A stretch of 64,000 nucleotides of DNA. It comes from Geminicoccaceae bacterium (lineage in GTDB: Bacteria > Pseudomonadota > Alphaproteobacteria > Geminicoccales > Geminicoccaceae). The stretch covers positions 372,001 to 436,000 of the forward strand of contig JACKIM010000001.1 in NCBI GenBank assembly GCA_020638465.1, read 5' to 3'. The notes beneath the pieces were generated by a model. The model did not search any database. It saw only the letters and a program-made list of their open reading frames with translations, and was not told where the DNA came from. The position numbers were made by a program, and so were the translations under genes. Positions 8,330 through 15,876 of the stretch are shown one piece after another (positions within the stretch are counted from its first letter, which is position 1; every line of letters starts with the position of its first letter).

Positions 8330-9721
8330 ATGGTCAACGAGCCCGATTCCCGTGCCGACATCCCCGGCTCCAGCCTGCGACGGTTGAAAGAAGCCATCTT
8401 CGGCCCGCCGCTGCCGGAGGACCTGCCGCCGCGGATCGTCGGGATCATCCATCGCGAACAGGAGCGAAGCGAGATCCTGATCAGTCTCGTGCAGATCTGC
8501 GCGATAGTCTTCTTCTTCGCGTTCTACGCGCTCACGCCCAAGGCCTTTCCGCCGAGCGTCCCGTTCGAACCCATCCCGTGGGCGCTCGCCCTTTACGCGG
8601 TCTTCACAGGATACCGGACGTGGCTCGCCATGCGCCATGAGCTGGGCCGCGTGCTTTTGACGGTTTCGGTGGTCGTCGACATCACCTTGCTCATGGTGAC
8701 GATCTGGAGCTTCCACCTGCAATACAATCTACCGCCGGAGATGTATCTCAAGGCGCCGACACTGATGTATGTGTTCATCCTGATTGCGCTCCGGACACTG
8801 CGTTTCGAACCGGGGTTCGTCATCATCGCCGGCCTTGCCGCCGCAGGTGGCTGGATCATCCTGGTACTCTACGCGGTCCATGTCGGTGACGACTCGATGA
8901 TCACCCACAGCTTTGCCACCTATGTCACCTCGTATTCGGTGCTGATCGGTGCCGAGGTCGACAAGATGGTCTCGATCCTCATCGTCACGCTCATCCTCGC
9001 CATCAGCCTGTCGCGTTCCCGCAAACTGCTCTATCGCGCCGCCATGGACCGGCAGGCTGCAGTCGATCTGTCGAAATTCTTCGCACCGGAAGTTGCCGGC
9101 CGGATACGCGAACAGAAACGCGATCTCGTGCCGGGTACCGCCGAGTTGCGCCACGCGGCGATCCTGTTCATCGACCTGCGGGGCTTCACCCGCCTCGGAA
9201 CGGCAATGTCACCCGCCGATGTCATGCACCTGCTCTCGGATTACCAGTCGTTGATGGTGGCACTGGTGCGCCGGCATGGCGGCAGCATCGACAAGTACAT
9301 GGGCGACGGCATTCTCGCGAGCTTCGGCGCGACGCGGATATCGGACAGCTTTGCCGCCGATGCGGCACGATGCCTGGAGGCGATCGTCGAGGACGGCAAG
9401 GGATGGACGGCAAGACGGAGGGCTGGCGGCAACCCGGCACCGGAGATTGCGGCGGCCATGACATGCGGCACGGTCATGTTCGGCACCGTCGGCGATCGCG
9501 ACCGGCTCGAATATACCGTTCTGGGAGAACCGGTGAACCTTGCCGCCAAGCTCGAGAAGCATTGCAAGGTCGAGGGTGTCCGGGGCATCGTGACCCGAAC
9601 GGCGTGGCAGTTCGCTGTCAGCCAGGGTTTTGCGGCACATTGTGCGTGGAACGAGCGGCCGCAAGCGGCGGTCGAGGGAATCGACCTGCCGGTCGATCTC
9701 ATGACACATGAGGGGCCATGA
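8330..9721 (+). CDS. Membrane-bound class III adenylate/guanylate cyclase
   Basis: About 463 residues from the ATG at 8330. The N-terminal half has roughly six membrane helices (first near residues 40-60, last near 205-225). A linker follows with FFAPEVAGRI, then a class III cyclase domain. Metal-binding Asp residues are in LFIDLRGFTR and YMGDGILASFG. The substrate/transition-state region reads EYTVLGEPVNLAAKLE, where the usual Arg after NLAA is Lys. It should make cAMP (possibly cGMP) from the inner membrane face in response to a membrane signal. The start is uncertain: no clear ribosome site precedes it, and the frame is open to 8216. Its stop overlaps the next gene by ATGA. Confidence 0.85.
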   Translation: MVNEPDSRADIPGSSLRRLKEAIFGPPLPEDLPPRIVGIIHREQERSEILISLVQICAIVFFFAFYALTPKAFPPSVPFEPIPWALALYAVFTGYRTWLAMRHELGRVLLTVSVVVDITLLMVTIWSFHLQYNLPPEMYLKAPTLMYVFILIALRTLRFEPGFVIIAGLAAAGGWIILVLYAVHVGDDSMITHSFATYVTSYSVLIGAEVDKMVSILIVTLILAISLSRSRKLLYRAAMDRQAAVDLSKFFAPEVAGRIREQKRDLVPGTAELRHAAILFIDLRGFTRLGTAMSPADVMHLLSDYQSLMVALVRRHGGSIDKYMGDGILASFGATRISDSFAADAARCLEAIVEDGKGWTARRRAGGNPAPEIAAAMTCGTVMFGTVGDRDRLEYTVLGEPVNLAAKLEKHCKVEGVRGIVTRTAWQFAVSQGFAAHCAWNERPQAAVEGIDLPVDLMTHEGP

Positions 9722-10605
9722 TGTTGTTTGCCGGGTTCGAGACCCATAGGGTCGAGGGAGAGGGAGCGACGATACACCTTCGCAGGGGCGGCAACGGTCC
9801 ACCCCTGCTGCTTTTGCACGGATATCCGCAGACCGGCGCCATGTGGCATGCCATGGCCGCAGACCTCGCCCGCGATTATACGCTGATCATCCCGGACCTG
9901 CGCGGCTATGGCGACAGCGACAGGCCGGCGACCGATCCGGCTCACCGCACCTATTCGAAGAGGGCGGTGGCAGCCGACATGGTGACGGTCATGCGCCGTC
10001 TGGGATACGACCGGTTCATGGCTGCCGGCCATGACCGGGGCGGTCGCGTGCTGCACCGCATGTGTCTCGATCACCCGCAGGCCGTCACCCATGCCGCCGT
10101 ACTCGACATCGTCCCCACCGCCACCGTGTTCGAGGCGACCAATCAGACGCTGGCAACCGGGTATTTCCACTGGTTCTTCCTGATCCAGCCGGGCGGGCTG
10201 CCGGAGCGCATGATCGGCCATGAGCCGAGCCTGTTCCTGCGCTCCTGTCTGGCCGGCTGGTCGCGCGGACGGCTGGACTTTTTCGACGAACGGGCGCTGG
10301 CGGAATACGAGCGCTGCTTTGCCGATCCGCAGGTCATTCACGCCACTTGCGAAGACTATCGCGCGGGCGCGACCATCGACCTCGTTGATGACCGCGAAGA
10401 CGGGCTGTCCCGAATAACATGCCCCCTGCTGGTATTGTGGGGACGTCATGGGTTGATGCATCGGCATTTCGACGTGCTGCAATGCTGGCGGGACAAGGTA
10501 TCGGGAACGGTCAGCGGCTCGCCGGTCGATGCCGGGCATTTCCTGTGCGAGGAAGCACCCGAGACCGCCGTGGACAGGTTCCGCGCCTTTTTCCCATCGG
10601 CCTGA
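9718..10605 (+). CDS. Haloacetate dehalogenase-type alpha/beta hydrolase
   Basis: A 295-residue alpha/beta hydrolase. Residues of the fluoroacetate/haloacetate dehalogenase active site are all in place: nucleophile Asp in AGHDRGGR with both flanking Arg, the acid Asp in VLDIVPT, the halide-binding His-Trp pair in YFHWFFLIQP, the Tyr in CEDYRAGATID and the catalytic His in DAGHFLCEE. This supports hydrolytic cleavage of a small halo-acid, although epoxide hydrolase relatives are similar. The oxyanion region is LLLHGYPQ. The gene overlaps the cyclase stop by 4 bases, so the two are probably translationally coupled. It converges on the K+ channel gene. Confidence 0.82.
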   Translation: MMLFAGFETHRVEGEGATIHLRRGGNGPPLLLLHGYPQTGAMWHAMAADLARDYTLIIPDLRGYGDSDRPATDPAHRTYSKRAVAADMVTVMRRLGYDRFMAAGHDRGGRVLHRMCLDHPQAVTHAAVLDIVPTATVFEATNQTLATGYFHWFFLIQPGGLPERMIGHEPSLFLRSCLAGWSRGRLDFFDERALAEYERCFADPQVIHATCEDYRAGATIDLVDDREDGLSRITCPLLVLWGRHGLMHRHFDVLQCWRDKVSGTVSGSPVDAGHFLCEEAPETAVDRFRAFFPSA

Positions 10606-10637
10606 CACCGGCCCGCCGCAGGTTCTCGGAACCCGGT

Positions 10638-11792
10638 TCAGCCCGGGTCCCTCGACATCCTTTCGACGATGGCTTCGCGGAGGCTCCCATCCTTGGCGAT
10701 CAGGTTGTGAAAGTCTCCCGCGCGCAATTCGAGCAGCCGGCACGAATTGAGCGTCACCACGGTAATCGTGCGGACATGTCCGTCGAGCAGCGCCCGCTCG
10801 CCGAAGAAATCTCCGGGTCCGAGGACCCTGCGCATCGTCGCATTGCGCAGTACCACCTTGCCCTCGTCGATGAAGTACATGGCATCGGCGTGCTCGCCGG
10901 CATGTATGATTGTGTAGCGCGACGGTAGACGGCGAATATTCAACATTGCGGCAAGTTCAGCGATCTGCCCTGGTGACAGATCCGAGAAAATCTCTGCACG
11001 AGCAACAATCGCCACAATGGTCGAGAACTTGTATTTCTGCAGTTCCTCCATGAACCCGGCACCGAGAATGGCGGTCGGCAGGGCGAACATGCCGATCCCC
11101 AGCAGCGAGACCACCCCCGCCAGTGCCTTGCCGGCGACCGTGACCGGCGTGACATCGCCATAGCCCACGGTCGACATGGTCACGGCCGCCCACCACATGG
11201 CCGCCGGAATCGATCCGAACGCTTCCGGCTGGGCCTGATGTTCGGCGAAATACATCAATCCCGAACTGATGATGAGAAGCACGGCGACCACGCTGAGCGC
11301 GGCCAACAGGGGTTGCCGCTGGTTGAGCAGCACGACCTCGATGACACGCAGGGCCGGCGAATACCGGGCGAGCTTGAGAACCCGCATCAGGCGGAAGAGC
11401 CGCAGCAGTCGCAGTTCATCGGGAAGCAGGAAATAGAGATAGAATGGCAGGATCGCCATCAGGTCGGCGATAGCCAGCGGAGTGACCGCGTAGCGCATCC
11501 GCCCCAGGACCGGGCGGTTGTAGCGGCCGTCGCGATCCTCCACACATACCCACAATCTCACAATGTACTCGATCGTGAACGCGAGCGTCGAAACGACGTC
11601 GATGCTGCGAATGAGTGCGTACCACTCCTCGTGAATGCTCTTCACCGTCCCGAGGATATCCGCACCCACACTGAGGACGATCAGGGTGACGAGAACGCCA
11701 TCGACAGCCTGACGTGTCGGTCCCTGCCCATCCTCGTCCTCGATCAGGGCATAGACGTACGCCCTCAGGCTGTCACCGAGTCCTGGCACCAT
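10638..11792 (-). CDS. Potassium channel with C-terminal cyclic-nucleotide-binding domain
   Basis: About 384 residues from the ATG at 11792, where AAGGAG lies 12 bases upstream. The order is a six-helix ion-transport domain with an Arg-spaced S4-like helix (LRLLRLFRLMRVLKLAR), a pore with the K+ selectivity filter TVGYGD, then a cNMP-binding fold with the phosphate-binding segment GDFFGERALL and VRTITV. This architecture matches bacterial MlotiK1-like channels, which open on cAMP. The cyclase gene lies just beyond the convergent dehalogenase gene, so a functional link is possible but unproven. The polyproline Tad gene upstream would overlap this start if read in its uncorrected frame. Confidence 0.87.
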   Translation of the reverse strand: MVPGLGDSLRAYVYALIEDEDGQGPTRQAVDGVLVTLIVLSVGADILGTVKSIHEEWYALIRSIDVVSTLAFTIEYIVRLWVCVEDRDGRYNRPVLGRMRYAVTPLAIADLMAILPFYLYFLLPDELRLLRLFRLMRVLKLARYSPALRVIEVVLLNQRQPLLAALSVVAVLLIISSGLMYFAEHQAQPEAFGSIPAAMWWAAVTMSTVGYGDVTPVTVAGKALAGVVSLLGIGMFALPTAILGAGFMEELQKYKFSTIVAIVARAEIFSDLSPGQIAELAAMLNIRRLPSRYTIIHAGEHADAMYFIDEGKVVLRNATMRRVLGPGDFFGERALLDGHVRTITVVTLNSCRLLELRAGDFHNLIAKDGSLREAIVERMSRDPG

Positions 11793-12927
11793 CGTCCGTC
11801 GGTACTCCTTCCGGTTTGACCGGCCCGAAAGGTAGCGGCAGCAAGGGACCAGCGGCAATGCCCGCACCATCCGCTACCGCCGCCCGCAGGTCGTGGTCCT
11901 GACAGGCGGGCGGCGGGTGACCTCGTGGCCTACTCCCAGGGAGGGGGCGGAGGAGGAGGCGGTGGTGGCGGTGGCGCTGGCGGTGGTGGCGGCGGTGGTG
12001 GTCCCGGTGGTGGTGGCGGCGGGGGCGGTGGTGCCGGCGGCGGGGGCGGTGGGGGCGGTGGTGCCGGCGGCGGGGCGGCGGCGAAGGCGGCCCCTGGAGG
12101 TCCGGGCGGCGTCGGCGGTCCCGGCGGCGGGGGCGGCGGGGGCGGCGGGGCGGTGGCGGGGGCGCTGGCGGGGGCGGCGGTCCTGGCGGCGAAGGCGGTG
12201 GCGGTGGCCCCACGGGTGGCGGAGGAGGAGGCGGTGGCGGCGGGGGCGGTGGCGGCGGAGGAGGCGGCGGCGGCGGTGGCGGAGGCGGTGGTGGCGGTGC
12301 CGGCGGCAAGGTCGGGGTGCTGCTGTCGAGCGACGCAACAATGCGCGGCCGCATCACCATCAGATCGCTGATGGTCGGGTGCATCGGGAAGAGGCTGTAG
12401 ACGATCGGCTGATAGTTGACGGTGACCCTGGCGACCATCACCGTATCGCCGGTCACGTTGAGTTCACTGGTCGCTTCGGTGAGTTCGGTCACGGAAAACG
12501 GGTTTGTGCCGGCAACATCGAGCTGCCAGCTCCCGTCGGCGGTATCGGGCAGCGGCACCCCGTCATCGTCGATGACGACGCTGGCGATGACGCTGCTGAA
12601 ACTTTCATAGGGTTGCATCATCAGGCGGGCTGCGGTCTGCAACTCGTTGAGCTCGCCTCCGCCGATGACGGCATAGCGGGCCGACATGTCGACCAGCGCC
12701 TGGGTGGTCAGCGAGACCTTGCGCTCGATGGCCATGATATTGGCCGTCTCGACGCTGGCGCCGAGCAGCAGCAGCAGCACGGGCACCACGAGTGCGAATT
12801 CGACCGCCGTGGCGGCCGCTTCATCATCCAGGAGCGAAAGGTCCGCAGCTTCGCCACGTTGAGGCTGTTCGAACGCCCGGTTGAGAGCGGTCGAACCTAG
12901 GATACGGGATCGGGATGATTTGCTCAT
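11773..12927 (-). pseudogene. TadE-like pseudopilin with polyproline tail, probable frameshift
   Basis: The start ATG (12927) overlaps the preceding TadE-like stop by ATGA. Residues 1-205 form a TadE/TadG-like protein: a short basic N-terminus, then ATAVEFALVVPVLLLLLG (the Glu+5-style pilin/TadE membrane segment), then a beta-rich domain. From about 12306 downward it becomes almost pure proline. Near 12147-12150 the open frame switches from Pro codons to Arg/His codons and runs into the K+ channel start at 11773. Adding one G at that G4 run restores proline for about 70 more codons and ends at a TAG at 11930, giving 332 residues. I therefore think the gene is frameshifted, by sequencing error or genuine slippage. 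The uncorrected product would be 384 residues. Confidence 0.65.
11937..12306. repeat. G/C-only triplet tract coding polyproline
   Basis: About 370 bases made almost wholly of GGC, GGT, GGA and GGG triplets on the plus strand (CCN proline codons on minus). They include many nearly identical cGGGGGcGG units. The composition change is abrupt at both ends. Such tracts are prone to polymerase slippage and to base-calling errors. The one-base frame break at 12147-12150 is inside it. Confidence 0.8.
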
Positions 12928-13484
12928 GGCAACGGGAACGGCTCGTTCTTGATCACGACATGGGCGATGATGGGTACGGTCGAACCACTGCCATCGGGTA
13001 CGAGGAGGCGCGCGCCGAACGGGCTGACGAACTTGTGGGTGTAGGCGGCCGTCACCACGACCGTATCGCTGGGACCACCAAGATTGAAACTGACATCGGC
13101 GAGATGGCCATCCTCGTCGAGCGTCGTCTCGAGGGTCGAGGACGGCAGGTGGGAGTAGGCCTTGACCGAATAGGAAATGTCGGTGCACCGGATCAGGACG
13201 AGGCCGCCGCACAGCGCCTGCTGGAACAACGCCTGATTGGTCCGGACACCATCGACATAGCCGATCCGGGCCACTCGCGCGCCGCGCTGGACGGCATGGT
13301 CGATGATGGCACGGTCACCGAAGAACAACCCGAGCTCCATGATTGCCACGATGAGCGAGATGAAGACCGGACCGAGCAGGGCAAATTCGACCGCGGACAC
13401 GCCACTGCAATTGTCGCGCAGGAGACGCAGGTCACCCGCCATTGCAATCATGGATCGGCGAAGGAGGCTGGACTGGACGATCAC
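12924..13484 (-). CDS. TadE-like pilus assembly protein
   Basis: A 186-residue protein with the TadE signature: CSGVSAVEFALLGPVFISLI, where the Glu after the small residues marks the TadE/pilin-like membrane helix. A compact extracytoplasmic domain with a possible Cys pair (ALCGG and IRCTD) follows. It starts at a GTG with AGGGA 7 bases upstream. It lies 8 bp after the TadG-like gene and its stop overlaps the next TadE-like start by ATGA, so the three form a tight operon. TadE proteins are minor pseudopilins of the tight-adherence (Flp) system. No secretion ATPase, CpaA, CpaB or flp gene is in the window. Confidence 0.8.
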   Translation of the reverse strand: MIVQSSLLRRSMIAMAGDLRLLRDNCSGVSAVEFALLGPVFISLIVAIMELGLFFGDRAIIDHAVQRGARVARIGYVDGVRTNQALFQQALCGGLVLIRCTDISYSVKAYSHLPSSTLETTLDEDGHLADVSFNLGGPSDTVVVTAAYTHKFVSPFGARLLVPDGSGSTVPIIAHVVIKNEPFPLP

Positions 13485-13492
13485 GATGATCC

Positions 13493-15067
13493 CTATCTGA
13501 TGATACGGGTCGAGAGAATGTCGTAGGCGATCTCGCTGAACGCCGATTCGAGCGAGATTGCGGTCGGTGCATGGAAGTAGTTCGAGGGCGACGACGCACA
13601 GTTCTTGATGTCGGCAAGATCGGAAGACGAGATTCCGTCTCCGAAGGTGATGCTGTAGACATTGATCGCGGCGGCACCGTTCGGTCGCTGCGTGTTCTTG
13701 ATGTTGTAGCAGACCGTCGCCAGCCGGCTTTCGATGGCCGCCACGGTATCGTCATAGGTTCCCTGGGTGCCCAGCGAGATGGAGCTGACCGGGTAGCCAT
13801 AGGCCGTCCACTGCTCCAGCGGCCCGCTGCCGAGCGTATTGCCCCAGTAGCCGTTCACGGCCGGATCGAGCGACCAGGCGTCGCCGTTGACGTAGGCCGC
13901 TGCGGTGCAGCTTCCGCCGGTGTCGGATTGCTGGCTGCTGAGATTCTGCCGGCCATCGGTCATGATGATGATGTATTTCTGCCAGTACAGGTCCTCGTAG
14001 CCGGCCCCTTCGGTAAAGGGAGCATCCTGCGACAGGGTCCGCCAGCCCCAGGCTGCACCCAGCGAGGACATGGTGGCCGAGCGGGAGAATACCTGGAGAT
14101 TGCTGATCTTGCTCTCGATCAGCTCCCGGTCCGAGGTCAACGGCAGGATCGGGTCGGGGCAGCTCCGGTTGGGGCCGAAGGTCAGTCCCGGATAGTCGAT
14201 CGTCGTGTTGAACGCGTCGATGATCGACTTGTAGGGCGAGGAGATGCCGGCAGGATTGACGCAACCGATATGTTCCGCTCCGCCCGCGGTCGACTGGTTG
14301 GGCTCGGCGGGCCAGCGATAGGCCGCCCATTCGCCGCCCGCACCGGACGCCGCACCGGGATAGTAGGCATCGACACCGTCGAACCCGTTGCCGCGGGCCA
14401 TGACGCAACCTCCCCAGCTGGTGCCGGGAAAGTTGGCGGCGTCCGTGCCCGTGACATAGGCGGCATTACCGGTGCCGATATTCACCGTGCCATTGTACGG
14501 AATGATTGAGATCTTCACGAGATTGGTGTTGGGCGAGTTGTCGAACAGGATCCCCACGAGGTCGAGCGCTGCGTTGCGCAGGGCCGTGATCCGCGGCGTG
14601 CCGCTGGTCGACGTCGCCATCGAGTGGGTGACATCGACCACCAGCGCAACCTCGATACCCGTGGGCTCGCTTATCGTGTCCGTCGAGGCATGGATCGGCA
14701 GCGTCGAAAAGCCGAAGAGGCTCATGATCGATGTCTTGAAGGTCGCCGTCGCCTCGACATGCATCACGTTGTCGTTGACGGTGATGATCGGCGTCGTTGG
14801 CGGAACCCAACCCCTGCTTTCATAATTGCGGTTGAAGAAACTCGTGCCGATAGCCTGAATTTCGGTATCCGACTTTCCATAGGCGGTGGAAGCTGCCAGT
14901 GCGGCAGCATCTATGGATGCCTGAAGATGTGTCTTGGCAATGAAGGCACGGGTGAGATCAATGCTGAAAGCGGCAATTCCAAAAAGTGGAATCATCGCTA
15001 ACGCGAAAATGATCGCGACCTGCCCACGTCGATCCGGTACCAACGAAGGAATCACTCGAAGAAACAT
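13493..15067 (-). CDS. TadG-like protein with von Willebrand factor A domain
   Basis: A 524-residue protein. The N-terminus (VPDRRGQVAIIFALAMIPLFG) is the TadG/Flp-like membrane segment, followed by QASIDAAALAAS as in TadG. A vWA domain starts near residue 145 with a MIDAS motif DVTHSMATS and includes the YIIIMTDGRQN segment. About eight Cys residues suggest disulfides in the exported part. A GTGAGG ribosome site lies 9 bases before the ATG. It is the first gene of the three-gene Tad-like operon. TadG proteins are thought to sit in the envelope and help pilus assembly or adhesion. The A/T-rich 225 bp upstream (15068-15292) probably hold the promoter. Confidence 0.85.
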   Translation of the reverse strand: MFLRVIPSLVPDRRGQVAIIFALAMIPLFGIAAFSIDLTRAFIAKTHLQASIDAAALAASTAYGKSDTEIQAIGTSFFNRNYESRGWVPPTTPIITVNDNVMHVEATATFKTSIMSLFGFSTLPIHASTDTISEPTGIEVALVVDVTHSMATSTSGTPRITALRNAALDLVGILFDNSPNTNLVKISIIPYNGTVNIGTGNAAYVTGTDAANFPGTSWGGCVMARGNGFDGVDAYYPGAASGAGGEWAAYRWPAEPNQSTAGGAEHIGCVNPAGISSPYKSIIDAFNTTIDYPGLTFGPNRSCPDPILPLTSDRELIESKISNLQVFSRSATMSSLGAAWGWRTLSQDAPFTEGAGYEDLYWQKYIIIMTDGRQNLSSQQSDTGGSCTAAAYVNGDAWSLDPAVNGYWGNTLGSGPLEQWTAYGYPVSSISLGTQGTYDDTVAAIESRLATVCYNIKNTQRPNGAAAINVYSITFGDGISSSDLADIKNCASSPSNYFHAPTAISLESAFSEIAYDILSTRIIR

Positions 15068-15292
15068 CGATCGGCCTCACGCCGCTTGCTGAATTCTGCG
15101 AGGATCCTAGATGACTAATGTGGATAAACTCTTAACAACACCCTCTTCGTCTTAAGCTGATTATCTTCAAAATATGATATTTGTCTTATGTTGAGGAAAA
15201 TTTGACTGCACTTGCTCCGGCTGTACCCGGCAGGTCCGCCACCGGGTACGGTCTCCTACAGGTCCTGATCTCGAAACGGGAGCCAATGCCCC

Positions 15293-15625
15293 TCAGCGAT
15301 CGATGCTGAAGAACTTCGTTGGCACCATGATCTTGTTCTCCTGGCGGACGAGGTTGCCCGCGGCAGCACTTCTCTTCTTGTATTCCTGCCACTGCGGATC
15401 GGCTTCCATCGCCGCGCGACGCCTTTCACGATCGCCGGCATTCTCGTAGGCCCAGATGTGAACGAAGCTGTTGACGTCACCGGTCTCCGTGGTGGCGTAG
15501 AATATGGGCTCGCCGAGGTGACGTTTTTGCGCCTCGATACCGTACTCTTCATACAGGGCCAGCTGGGCGGCAATCGTGCCGGGCCGGCAGTAATAGGTGC
15601 GGTGGTCGAAAATCACAGGACTCAT
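15293..15625 (-). CDS. NIPSNAP-family protein
   Basis: A 110-residue single-domain protein starting MSPVIFDHRTYYCRPG. The pattern RTYxxxPG, then LYEEYGIEAQKRHLGEP and FVHIWAYEN, matches the NIPSNAP/dimeric alpha-beta barrel family. These are small cytoplasmic proteins of mostly unknown function. The start at 15625 is preceded by GGGGAGG very close to the ATG; upstream sequence in the longer frame looks non-coding. The gene is divergent from the efflux operon across a 251-bp gap that must hold both promoters. No enzymatic residue can be assigned. Confidence 0.78.
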   Translation of the reverse strand: MSPVIFDHRTYYCRPGTIAAQLALYEEYGIEAQKRHLGEPIFYATTETGDVNSFVHIWAYENAGDRERRRAAMEADPQWQEYKKRSAAAGNLVRQENKIMVPTKFFSIDR

Positions 15626-15876
15626 TCCTCCCCTGTTCCATGGAATCGCGTGCAGGACAATGCAGTTCGCCGGCATTCGCGACGGTTGCAGGATCCTGAC
15701 TACCATTGCAATTGCCCGCGATCGAGCCCGATATTCACCTCGGCCTCGACCGGACATGTCATTTCTGGAATGTGAAATGATCGTACCCACTTGGGGAACG
15801 TCCCCGCCGCCGAAAGGGTTTGATCATCGGCGCAACCGTGCCAGCATTTCCCGGTCAGATCTTGTGGAAGTAAGAT

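Noticed and set aside
11893..12900. Glycine/alanine-rich plus-strand frames across the polyproline tract
   Set aside because: Composition comes from the repeat itself; there is no ribosome site or domain.
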